The notes beneath the pieces are model-generated. The model was not told the origin of the DNA. It worked only from the letters and a program-made list of their open reading frames with translations, and ran no database searches. A stretch of DNA of 26,000 bases from a virus, in IMG/VR virus record IMGVR_UViG_3300045107_000048, positions 1 through 26,000 of that record. One strand, given 5' to 3'. Positions 13,674-21,975 of the stretch are shown piece by piece (within the stretch, counting starts at the first letter, position 1; every line of letters begins with the position of its first letter). The position numbers and the translations under genes were made by a program.

Positions 13674-13828
13674 GCGACTTGACCATCCGGCAATCCGAGA
13701 TTTTTTACCGCGAGGAACACTTGTTCGAGCGCGAGCAGTGGGGCCGGATGATCCACGCGGTAAATTTCGGAAGCCACGGCAAAGCCGACCAAGTGGGCAG
13801 GACGGTGCGGCGCATGATGCGAGAATGA
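13490..13828 (+). CDS. T-like chaperone extension in the -1 frame (no start of its own)
   Basis: This frame has no ATG, GTG or TTG near its beginning yet clearly encodes protein: from about 13607 it reads ERYASWGEIAATLLRAGI, then LGDLTIRQSEIFYREE, REQWGRMIHAVNFGSHGK, ending RTVRRMMRE and TGA at 13826-13828. This style matches the T-type chaperone domains made only by frameshift from a G-type gene. Fusion at the T7 run would give 131 + 112 = 243 residues. The first 35 or so residues after the shift are Arg/Gly/Ser-rich and look like linker or out-of-frame reading, so the exact shift point is uncertain. It ends one base before the tape measure start. Confidence 0.65.
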   Translation, partial: SRVFGVRYRDGRFHSVGAGRDRRGQSAGGGSPGSGPDAERYASWGEIAATLLRAGIRPDQLGDLTIRQSEIFYREEHLFEREQWGRMIHAVNFGSHGKADQVGRTVRRMMRE

Positions 13829-13829
13829 C

Positions 13830-16800
13830 GTGACTGATCTTTCCCTTTCAATCGACCTCTTGATTAACGGCCCCGGGAAAATCGCGGCCATCCGTCGAGA
13901 GATCGAATCCCTTCAGAAGTCCGCCAACAAGGGCCCCTCTTCGGACGGGGCCCGTAAAGCGAAAGAGGCCGGCGACGCCGAGGAAAAGGCGGCCCGGTCC
14001 ACGCTCGCGCACGCGCAGGCCCTTGCGCGTCTCCAGGCCGCCAATGGCGACACCGCCGGGGCGGTCGCCACGCTGGCCAAAGCCCTGGACACCGTTAACC
14101 AGAAGACCCTGGCGGCCGTCCGCGCGCAGACCCAGCTCGCAGGCCTCCGCAACCAGCTCGCGGCCAACGCTACCGCCGGCGCGAAAAATGAGCGCGCTCT
14201 GCTCCAGCAGGCGCAGGCCGCCGCCAGGCTCCAGCAGGCGCAGGGTAACGTGGCAGGGGCCGCTAATACGCTCCAGGGAGCTCTGGGACGCGTCACGCAA
14301 GGAACGCTTGCCGCAACCCGTGCGCAGATCCAGCTCACCAACCTACAAAACAACTATGCCAACTCGCCGCTGATAGGCGCGGTTCGACAGATCTCGCAGT
14401 CCATCACCAATCTCGTGCCGGGCCTGGGTAAAGTTCAAAACGTGGTCGGGAATGTTCTGAACAGCGTTAACCGCCTGGGCTCGTCTTTTTCAGGACTCAG
14501 CAGTGGCGCTGGGCAGGCCTCCGCCAGCATTGGAGACATCGGGGCAGCCGCCGGGGCCTCCGACCTGCTGGTGGCCGGCTTGGGCGCAGCTGTGGCCGCT
14601 CTGGTGATCGGTATTGCGGCGGTGGTTGCCGCCGGCGCCGGGTTTGTGGCGCTACTGAAAAATATCGGCGAACGCGGCATCGAGGCCAACGCCCAGCTAG
14701 AACAGACGCGAATCGGAATCGCCTCGGTCATCGCATCGGTCGCGTCGATCAAAGACAATAAAGGGATCGAGCTAAAAGGGCTGGATGCGCTCAATGCTAC
14801 AATCCCGATCGCGGATAACTTGCTCAAACAACTCCGCGTGCGAGCGCTGGAGACATCGCTTTCGTTCGAAGAGCTCTCCCAGGGGCTTTTGCAGGCGCTC
14901 GGGCCTGGTCTTCAGGCGGGAATCAAACCGGATAAGATCCTCGATTTCGTGGTGTCGATGTCTCAGTTGGTCGGGCCGCTGACCGGACACGTCGAACAGC
15001 TGGGGCAGGAAATCCGGGCGCTCTTCTCGGGAAACATTTCCCCCCGATCGGCGCAAGTAGCTTCGGCGCTCGGCATCACGTCGAAAGACATCAAGGCCGC
15101 GAAAGAAGCAGGCCAGCTGACTGAATTTCTTGATCAGAAACTCAAAGTCGCCGCGGCCACCGGCAAGCTCCTCGGCCAGACCTTCACTGCGGCGAAAACC
15201 AACTTGGCTGAGGCGTTGAATATCTTTTCGGCGACCGTCACTGAAGGCTTGTTCAACACGCTGCGCGACAAGATCAACCAGGTCCTGCCAGAACTCTTTG
15301 ACGCGAAGAGCGCGAACTTACTCAGTAAAAATCTGTCGGCCGTCGGCGATACCCTTACGGCGATTTTCAATTCCGCCGGCTCCCTGCTCTCCGATCTGAT
15401 CGACGCCGGATTGTCGGCGCTGAAGCAGATCAACACCTTCCTGGATAACAACCGGGAGACGGTGGCAGTCATTATTCAGACGGTAGAAGAGATCTTTCGC
15501 GCCGTCGGCGGCCTGCTGGCCGACATACTGGGCCTCAGCGGAGGGACGCAAACCTGGAGCGACAGACTAAAGCTGGTCAGTTCTATTTTGCAATTCGTCC
15601 TGACCTACGTGGAACGGCTCCGGCTGTTGGTCGGCATTGTCGGAAACGGGTTCGTGATCGTCGGGGCGACCATTGTAAAAGCCGTTCTCCTACCCCTCGG
15701 CCTCGTAGCCAAGGGCATCGCCGCGCTGACAGAAGGCATCCCCGTCATCGGCGACCAGTTTAAAGGGGCGGCCCAATTCATCGATCAATTGCTTGCCACG
15801 GCCACGAGCGCTTCGAACGACGCGACGAAAAACTTGGCCGAGAGTCTGAGCAGGGTCGGGAAGGCTAGCGAGGAGGCCGGGAAGAGAATTGAGAACGCCC
15901 GTAAAAACGCTCTCAAACCGCCGCCGGCGTCCAAAAAGACCAATCCATTCCCCGGAGCCAGCGTTACTGCCAATCCGAAGGATGATCAGAAGAAGCAGAA
16001 ACAGGCGACGGCCAACCAACTCCTTGCGATCGATAAAAAGCTCCGTGAAGCGGAACTGATCGAGCAGCGGGCCCGGACTGAACAAAGGCTGGCGATCGCG
16101 CGCGCCGCTGACGAGGCAGAGACGGCGAGCCTGGAGCGAGCGCTCAGTGACCGCACGATTTCGCTCAACCAGTATTACGACCAGCGAAGGGCCCTGACTG
16201 AGGCGGCGACCTCGCGTGAACTTAATAGTTTGCGCGAACAATTATCGATCGAGAAGCAGGCCTTAGCAGACATCCAAAAGGCTGTCGCCGACGCCAGCAA
16301 GCGCGCAAAGAACGATAAAGAACGCGACCAGGTAAAGGCAGAGGGAAAGATTGAGGAGGCCCGCCAGCTCGCCAAGGTCCTGGACCTCGAAGGCAAAATC
16401 GCCGAGACGGGCATTAAGGGCGGTCAGCAGCTCGCGGATCTCGACCACCAGCGCATCGAGGCCTTGAAACAACTCAGCGACGAACTGGCTAACGTCCAGG
16501 CCGAACTGCTCGAAGCCACGGGCCGCGGCCTGGACGCCGCGGCAATTCGCATCTCGCTTCAGTTCCGCGAGATCCTGAAAAAAGCGATCGCCGAGTTCGG
16601 CGCCGACTCGGGGATCGTCCTGGCCATCAAGCAGGCCGAGGCCGCGGCCCTCCTGCAGGCGCAGATCGCCGACGCCGGCGAGAAGTCCAGCGCCAAGGCG
16701 GCCGAGCTGGACCTGGAGCGCACGAAAATTCAAAACGACTTGAATGCGGGCGTCATCAGCGAGCGCCAGGCCAAACAGGAAATTTTGAATCTTGAGCGCC

Positions 16801-18077
16801 AACGCGTCGACGCCCTGATCCAGGCCAAGCAAAAGGAGATCGACCTGGCCGAGGCGCTGCTGGGGCCCGACAACGCGCGCGTCATCCAGCTTAAAAAAGA
16901 GCAGGAAGAGCTGAAGAAATTGGGCGTGGACGGGGAGACGGCCTTCCTGCGGATTAAGAAGTCCGCAGAGGAAGGGCTGACCGACACGCTGACGAACCTC
17001 TTCAACGGCACAAAGGGACTTAAAGAAGCCTTCCTGGACCTGTTTAAAACCGTCCAGAACACGATTTCACGGATTGCGGCCGAGGAAATCACCGACGCGA
17101 TTTTCAAACGCCAACCGCGCAACGCGCCCACCGGACCCAATGCCCCGCGGACGGGCCTGGGCGGCATCCTGGACAAGATCCTGGGCCGCAACAAGCAGCA
17201 GACCGACCAGACGGCCGCCGCGGTGGGCAAGACCACTAACGCCGTGACCGCGCACCAAAACTCGACGCAGCCCCGGCTGGATCAAATCATCGCCCTGCTC
17301 CAGCAGATGCGCGACAAGATCCAACAGGAGAGCGGCCAAGGCTCCGACGCCTTCGAGATTGCGGGCGTGAGCGGAATCCTCGGCGCGCTGGCGGGCAGCG
17401 CCACTAAAACGAAGAGCACCAGCGAGGCCCCAAAAGTTCTGGACGAGGACGGCAACCCCGTAGGCGGTGGGGACATTGGTGGCGACATTGCCGACAAGAT
17501 CACCGGCGGCCTCAAGAGCGTGTTTTCCGGTGTGTTTTCCACCTTCAAATCGATTTTCGGCGGGCTCACCAGCTCGCTGGGCTCGCTATTCGGCGGGCTG
17601 ACGGGCGCGCTGGGCTCGATTTTCGGCAGCATCGGCGGCGCGATCGGCGGGGCCGCCGGCGGCATCGGTTCGTTCCTTTCCACGGCCCTGGGCTTCCTGG
17701 GCCTGGCCGGCGGCGGATCCGTGTACGGTCCAGGCGACGGGACCAGCGATTCTATCCCGGCGCTTCTCAGCCGCGGCGAATTCGTGATTCCGGCCCATGT
17801 GGTCGACCGCTGGGGCCCTGGCTTCTTCGAGCGCATCCGCACCGGGATGCTGATGCCCGCCTTTGCCGACGGCGGCATTGCCACCACGGTGGTGGATCCG
17901 GGTTCAAACTCCGCAGCGCCGGCGGGACCTGGCGGCCGGCGGCTGACCTTGATTAACACCACGGACCCCAAAGAGGCGCTGGACGCGTTGGACAGCGCCG
18001 CCGGCGAAGACGTGATTTACAACATCCTGCGACGGGGCCGGGGTCGGTTCCGCTCAGTTCTCAATATCGGAGGTTGA
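13830..18077 (+). CDS. Tape measure protein
   Basis: Sets tail length and travels with DNA into the cell. At 1415 residues it is by far the largest gene, in the standard place after the chaperones. The start is GTG 13830 (TDLSLSIDLLINGPGKIAAI), just after the T-frame stop. Residues 59-111 and 125-177 are an internal duplication. Residues 246-276 are a strongly hydrophobic segment (LVAGLGAAVAALVIGIAAVV) and about 600-650 are another. A long charged coiled-coil region covers about 720-1080. About 1230-1292 is a Gly/Phe-rich hydrophobic stretch, followed by the typical tape-measure end GGGSVYGPGDGTSDSIPALL and SRGEFVIPAHVVDRWG. No lysozyme or peptidase domain is recognised. Confidence 0.95.
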   Translation: MTDLSLSIDLLINGPGKIAAIRREIESLQKSANKGPSSDGARKAKEAGDAEEKAARSTLAHAQALARLQAANGDTAGAVATLAKALDTVNQKTLAAVRAQTQLAGLRNQLAANATAGAKNERALLQQAQAAARLQQAQGNVAGAANTLQGALGRVTQGTLAATRAQIQLTNLQNNYANSPLIGAVRQISQSITNLVPGLGKVQNVVGNVLNSVNRLGSSFSGLSSGAGQASASIGDIGAAAGASDLLVAGLGAAVAALVIGIAAVVAAGAGFVALLKNIGERGIEANAQLEQTRIGIASVIASVASIKDNKGIELKGLDALNATIPIADNLLKQLRVRALETSLSFEELSQGLLQALGPGLQAGIKPDKILDFVVSMSQLVGPLTGHVEQLGQEIRALFSGNISPRSAQVASALGITSKDIKAAKEAGQLTEFLDQKLKVAAATGKLLGQTFTAAKTNLAEALNIFSATVTEGLFNTLRDKINQVLPELFDAKSANLLSKNLSAVGDTLTAIFNSAGSLLSDLIDAGLSALKQINTFLDNNRETVAVIIQTVEEIFRAVGGLLADILGLSGGTQTWSDRLKLVSSILQFVLTYVERLRLLVGIVGNGFVIVGATIVKAVLLPLGLVAKGIAALTEGIPVIGDQFKGAAQFIDQLLATATSASNDATKNLAESLSRVGKASEEAGKRIENARKNALKPPPASKKTNPFPGASVTANPKDDQKKQKQATANQLLAIDKKLREAELIEQRARTEQRLAIARAADEAETASLERALSDRTISLNQYYDQRRALTEAATSRELNSLREQLSIEKQALADIQKAVADASKRAKNDKERDQVKAEGKIEEARQLAKVLDLEGKIAETGIKGGQQLADLDHQRIEALKQLSDELANVQAELLEATGRGLDAAAIRISLQFREILKKAIAEFGADSGIVLAIKQAEAAALLQAQIADAGEKSSAKAAELDLERTKIQNDLNAGVISERQAKQEILNLERQRVDALIQAKQKEIDLAEALLGPDNARVIQLKKEQEELKKLGVDGETAFLRIKKSAEEGLTDTLTNLFNGTKGLKEAFLDLFKTVQNTISRIAAEEITDAIFKRQPRNAPTGPNAPRTGLGGILDKILGRNKQQTDQTAAAVGKTTNAVTAHQNSTQPRLDQIIALLQQMRDKIQQESGQGSDAFEIAGVSGILGALAGSATKTKSTSEAPKVLDEDGNPVGGGDIGGDIADKITGGLKSVFSGVFSTFKSIFGGLTSSLGSLFGGLTGALGSIFGSIGGAIGGAAGGIGSFLSTALGFLGLAGGGSVYGPGDGTSDSIPALLSRGEFVIPAHVVDRWGPGFFERIRTGMLMPAFADGGIATTVVDPGSNSAAPAGPGGRRLTLINTTDPKEALDALDSAAGEDVIYNILRRGRGRFRSVLNIGG
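14004..14360 (+). repeat. Tandem 66-residue duplication in tape measure
   Basis: Two units (14004-14162 and 14202-14360), period 198 bp, encode 53-residue segments matching at about 31 positions. Each contains an ARLQxAxG...AGAxxTLxxAL pattern and ends RAQxQLxxLxN. Confidence 0.75.
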
Positions 18078-19016
18078 ATGGCAGTCGAAATTTCGGACGG
18101 CGGATCTACGCCGCACGCCACCAACTACAGCGACCTGCTGGCCAAGCTGAAGACGTTTCTGCTGGCGCAGGGGTGGACGAGCGTGGCCAGTCTCACCAAC
18201 GAGGAATATCTGAAGGGCCCGGGGTCCGGCTCCGATAACATCTACGTCGGCATTCAGAAGTTCGCGGACGTCCCGAACGACAATTACGCGTGGGTGCTTC
18301 AGGGGCTCACGGGCTACGTCCCGGCGACGTCCTTCAATTCCCAGCCGGGGGCCATCCCGTCAAATCCGCCGGCGCTCGCCCTGTGGAACTCGACCATTCC
18401 CTACTGGTTCGTCGCCAACGGGCGGCGCTTCATCGTCGTGGCCAAAGTGTCGACGCTTTACATGTCGGCGTACTGCGGCTGGATGCTCCCGTACGCGATT
18501 CCGGCCTCCCAATGGCCCTACCCGCTGGTGATCGGCGGATCCACGTACGCCGAATCGAACAACAACCTGGTCCCGCTCCGGTACTCGGGCGTGAACGGGA
18601 AAACCTCGAATTACATGATCCCCATCAACACCGACAGCAACGCCGGCCAACTCTGCCTGCGCGACCCGTCGGGGACCTGGCAGCGACCTGTCAACCGCTC
18701 GAACGCCGAAAGCACGATTTACAACTACTGGGATGGGGAGGGCGTCTGGCCGTGGTCCAACGCGACTTTGGACGACCTGGGCGGGTTCAACGATATGGAG
18801 AAATCGCTGGACGGCAACTACTCGCTTCAACCCGCCATCCCGCACCTGGAAGTGGCATCGAGGAACGTCTACGGCGAGCTGGACGGGGTGTTTCATGCGC
18901 CCGGGCGTGGGCAGTCGGCCGAGAACATCATCCAGCGTGGGGGCGTTGACCACCTGGTCATTCAAAACGTTTTTCGCACGGCGAAGGACGCCTACGCGGC
19001 AATCAAACTTTCGTAA
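18078..19016 (+). CDS. Minor tail / tail-tip protein (312 aa), paralogue of next gene
   Basis: Virion protein of the tail-tip cluster with no recognised name. ATG 18078 follows the tape measure stop directly, with GGAGG four bases before that stop region. The N-terminal helix (DLLAKLKTFLLAQGWTSV) and a following KGPGSGSDNIYVGI strand suggest a domain that is repeated in the neighbouring protein at 19032. The rest is Trp-, Tyr- and Asn-rich and beta-like (WNSTIPYWFVANGRRFIVVA, YNYWDGEGVWPWSNATL), typical of surface-exposed tail proteins. No enzyme motif is visible. A tip or side-fibre attachment role is inferred from position. Confidence 0.7.
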   Translation: MAVEISDGGSTPHATNYSDLLAKLKTFLLAQGWTSVASLTNEEYLKGPGSGSDNIYVGIQKFADVPNDNYAWVLQGLTGYVPATSFNSQPGAIPSNPPALALWNSTIPYWFVANGRRFIVVAKVSTLYMSAYCGWMLPYAIPASQWPYPLVIGGSTYAESNNNLVPLRYSGVNGKTSNYMIPINTDSNAGQLCLRDPSGTWQRPVNRSNAESTIYNYWDGEGVWPWSNATLDDLGGFNDMEKSLDGNYSLQPAIPHLEVASRNVYGELDGVFHAPGRGQSAENIIQRGGVDHLVIQNVFRTAKDAYAAIKLS

Positions 19017-19031
19017 TAGTTGGGTGAAACT

Positions 19032-20273
19032 ATGGTTGTGTATCAATCGGGGAGTGTGTCGGGGGTAGTCGCGCTGCTGGGCGCGCTGAAGGACTTCGCC
19101 GTGGCGCAGGGGGCCACCAATAACAGCTACACCACGGACGGCTCGGGCCAACGCCTGCACCTGAAGCTGGGCTCCGGGTACTTCAATTTCAAGGCCCTGG
19201 TCGGAGAGTTTATCCCCGGGGGCGCGGCGTCCGCTCTATGGGCCATCACCGGCTACGGCTCCACCGGGTACAATGGGTCGAATGCCTGGTACGACCAGCC
19301 GGGCGGCCCAAAGTTCGGGAGCACGACTTATCCGGTTTCCGGCCTGCACGGCCTCGGGACGTCGCCCACGCCCTCGCCCACGATCAACTACCACCTGTTT
19401 TACGTCGACCGCCCGCGCTCGCCCAAGGTCATCACCGTGACAGGCGCCACGAACGCCAGTCCCATCGTCATCACGTCGAACGGGCATCGCCTGGCGACGG
19501 GCGACCGGGTAGCCATCGCCAGCGTGGGAGGTAATACGGCGGCGAACGGGACCTGGGAAGTCACGAAGGTCAACGCCAATACCTTTTCGCTGAACGGGTC
19601 CACGGGAAACGGCTCATACACGTCGGGCGGCACGGTGACGCTGCTCGCCGAATGTATCTACCTGGTCATCGAGTACCCGGCCGGCCAGTTCTCCCGGATG
19701 ATGTTCGGCCAGCTCGACCGCTCGGAGACGGGCGAAGTGGCGGGGGCCTGGTTCCTAACCAGTCAGAACCAATACAACCAGGGCAACAGTCCCAACCCGA
19801 CTTTGGGCTTTTTCGGCTACGGCGTGAAATTCGGCTTCAATGAAGGCCCGCGGCCGGCGGGGATGGTGTACGCGACGGTGGACGCGCTCACGGGCTGGAA
19901 GATTAGCCGGGACAACGGCAACGGCTCGCCGGCGAATGGCCAGCAGTTCGCGATCGACAACACCCGGAAATTCCAGAACCTGGTGAACTGCGCCCCCAAC
20001 GCGATCAACTCGCAGACGGTGGGCTTTCCGGTGGGCGTGTTCGTCACGCGCGACGGGACTAACCAAATCAGCAGCACCACGCCCTGGACCCTGTTGGGAT
20101 ACCTGCCGGAGCTGTACTTTTGCAACATCCGCAATCTCTCGCCGGCGGGCCAATTCGCGGTTGGCTCGGACAATTATCGAGCGTTCCCGGCCTATCAAAA
20201 GTCTGACGACGCCTTCACGCTAGGCAATCCCTTTCTGACCCAGCATGTAGGCTACTTCATTCGGGAGAGCTGA
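19032..20273 (+). CDS. Minor tail / tail-tip protein with inserted FCCH-like domain (413 aa)
   Basis: Second member of the tandem pair. ATG 19032 is preferred over TTG 19020; the start has the AAACT-ATG context without a good Shine-Dalgarno sequence. The N-terminal LLGALKDFAVAQGAT helix corresponds to the one in the 18078 protein. Residues 133-204 are an extra beta domain (ITVTGATNASPIVITSNGH, then NTFSLNGS and YTSGG) closely related to the domain in the connector gene at 9962. It interrupts the shared fold between HLFYVDRPRS and IYLVIEYPAGQFSRMM, which correspond to an uninterrupted WFVANGRRFIVVAKVS in the paralogue. The remaining C-terminal half is beta-rich and Asn/Gly-rich. Its stop overlaps the next ATG (TGATG). 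Confidence 0.7.
   Translation: MVVYQSGSVSGVVALLGALKDFAVAQGATNNSYTTDGSGQRLHLKLGSGYFNFKALVGEFIPGGAASALWAITGYGSTGYNGSNAWYDQPGGPKFGSTTYPVSGLHGLGTSPTPSPTINYHLFYVDRPRSPKVITVTGATNASPIVITSNGHRLATGDRVAIASVGGNTAANGTWEVTKVNANTFSLNGSTGNGSYTSGGTVTLLAECIYLVIEYPAGQFSRMMFGQLDRSETGEVAGAWFLTSQNQYNQGNSPNPTLGFFGYGVKFGFNEGPRPAGMVYATVDALTGWKISRDNGNGSPANGQQFAIDNTRKFQNLVNCAPNAINSQTVGFPVGVFVTRDGTNQISSTTPWTLLGYLPELYFCNIRNLSPAGQFAVGSDNYRAFPAYQKSDDAFTLGNPFLTQHVGYFIRES
19428..19643 (+). repeat. FCCH-like domain, copy 2 (protein-level repeat)
   Basis: Encodes residues 133-204 of the 413-residue tail protein. About half its residues equal those of copy 1 at 10118-10324, while the surrounding protein sequences are unrelated. 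Confidence 0.7.
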
Positions 20274-21973
20274 TGTCCACAATCGGAGGGGATGGCTTTG
20301 CCCCGGTCCTAATTCTGGACGGTTTGAACGCGGGCGCCGGCGCCATCGATGCGCCGCTCACCGACCCCGTGCTTTCGGTCGTTAGGGAGCAGCTAATCGC
20401 CGGGGGCCTGACAATAGGCCTGCCGGAGGTGGAGCCGTCGGCCCTGTTCGGGGGCGACCTGTATCTGACTTTTGGGTATCTGTGGTTCAACCGGATTCAC
20501 ATTTTCCCGAACCCGCTCGACTTCGGGGCGATCCTCACGCCCACCACGCGCAACGTGGAAGTGTGGAACGCCTATCTGGAAGTTGCGCAGACGCTCGACA
20601 CGGTGACGCCGACAACCCTGCCGGGTGTGAGTATCGCCACGGGCGTGCTGCCGCGCAATCTGAACCCGCTCCAGTCCATCCTGCTCCCGATCACTGCCAC
20701 GCTCGACGGGCCGCCCAAAATCGACGGCTCGTACGAATACGACTTCGCCAGCGGCATCGTGGCCATCGGCCGCGTGATTGGCACCAGGTCGTTCGTGTGG
20801 CCGCTGCGCCATAACTGGTCGACGCTGCCCGAGGAAGAAATCGAGTGGAGAACCGAACGGCTCCCAGGCGGCAGCGGCTACGAGCAGCGCATCACGCTCC
20901 GGGGTGAGCCCCGGCGCTTCGCCAGCCTGAGCTACACGGCGCAGGGCCACAAGTTCAACGCCTTCATGCGGCGGATGCTTTGGTTCGGGCAACCCTACCA
21001 GTTCAGCGTCCCGATGTGGCAGGACGCCACCGTGCTCACGGCCGACGCCCCGGGGGGCTCCGTGGCCCTGGCGGCGAACACCGTCGGGCGCGACTTCGAG
21101 GACGGGGGGACGGTGCTCATCTGGCGCGACTCCGGGACGTTCGAGGCCCTGCAAATCTCGACCGTAGCGACGTCGGCCATCAACCTCGCCGGCTCCACCG
21201 TGAATAACTGGCGCGCGGGCGACTACGTGGTCCCGGTGCGCTCGGCTACGGTGCCCGAAGATTTTGAGTGGCAGCGAATCACGGACCGCATCGGCAGTTT
21301 TAGCGTGCGCTGGGAGCTGACGCCCGGGCAGATGTCCACCAACCGGTGGACGTCAGTGGGATTGGGCACGTATCGCGGGCTGTACATCATCACGCGAGAC
21401 AGCGAGGCCTCCGAAGACCTCGGGCACGACCAGCCGCGGCTCATTCATGTGGACGACGACGGGATGGGCATCCCGCGGCGCTTCGCCGAGCACCTGCGGC
21501 CGCAACCGGGCTTCGATTACCGGCGGGTGCTGCGCGATCGCGCGGACTTCGCCGACTTCCTCGGCCTGCTCTACTATCTGCGCGGCGTGCAGCGCCCGGT
21601 GTGGCTGCCCAGCTGGCAGATGGACTTCAACCTGGCGCAGGACATCCTTTCGGGCGACACGGCCATTAAGGTCGATGACTGGGGCTATGCCGCCTACTAC
21701 AACGTCGCGCCCTCGCGCCGGGACATCGCGATTATCAAGACCGACGGGACGATGATTTTCCGCCGGATTCTGTCGGTGATCGCCTCGGCCGGGAACACCG
21801 AAACCATTCAACTCGATTCTGCCGTGGGGCAGGCGCTGACCCTGGGTCAGGTGGACCGCATATCGTTTCTCCGGTGCGCCCACCTGGCCGGGGACGGCGT
21901 TAAGTTCACGTACGAAACCGACACTGTGGCCACCATCACCGTGCGGTTCCGCGAGCAAACGACGACCCCGTAA
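20273..21973 (+). CDS. Tail-tip / distal-tail-like protein (566 aa) with duplicated domain
   Basis: Large virion protein just before the DUF2163-type gene; distal-tail-like by position. GGGAGAG precedes ATG 20273. Residues 1-225 are beta-rich with a LYLTFGYLWFNRIHIFP segment. Two related modules follow. Module A (about 227-345) has FMRRMLWFGQPYQFSVPMWQ, a TVLIWRDSGTFEALQIS strand pair and SFSVRWEL. Module B (about 425-560) has FLGLLYYLRGVQRPVWLPSW, DIAIIKTDGTMIFRRILSV and ATITVRFRE. The shared order (helix, aromatic-Pro-x-W-Q turn, strands, terminal strand) indicates an internal duplication. No catalytic motif. The stop and next ATG are separated by two bases. Confidence 0.7.
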   Translation: MSTIGGDGFAPVLILDGLNAGAGAIDAPLTDPVLSVVREQLIAGGLTIGLPEVEPSALFGGDLYLTFGYLWFNRIHIFPNPLDFGAILTPTTRNVEVWNAYLEVAQTLDTVTPTTLPGVSIATGVLPRNLNPLQSILLPITATLDGPPKIDGSYEYDFASGIVAIGRVIGTRSFVWPLRHNWSTLPEEEIEWRTERLPGGSGYEQRITLRGEPRRFASLSYTAQGHKFNAFMRRMLWFGQPYQFSVPMWQDATVLTADAPGGSVALAANTVGRDFEDGGTVLIWRDSGTFEALQISTVATSAINLAGSTVNNWRAGDYVVPVRSATVPEDFEWQRITDRIGSFSVRWELTPGQMSTNRWTSVGLGTYRGLYIITRDSEASEDLGHDQPRLIHVDDDGMGIPRRFAEHLRPQPGFDYRRVLRDRADFADFLGLLYYLRGVQRPVWLPSWQMDFNLAQDILSGDTAIKVDDWGYAAYYNVAPSRRDIAIIKTDGTMIFRRILSVIASAGNTETIQLDSAVGQALTLGQVDRISFLRCAHLAGDGVKFTYETDTVATITVRFREQTTTP

Positions 21974-21975
21974 CT

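Noticed and set aside
20393-21154. 253-codon minus-strand open frame
   Set aside because: Antisense shadow of the 566-residue tail gene with Arg/Val/Gly/His-rich composition and no start signals.
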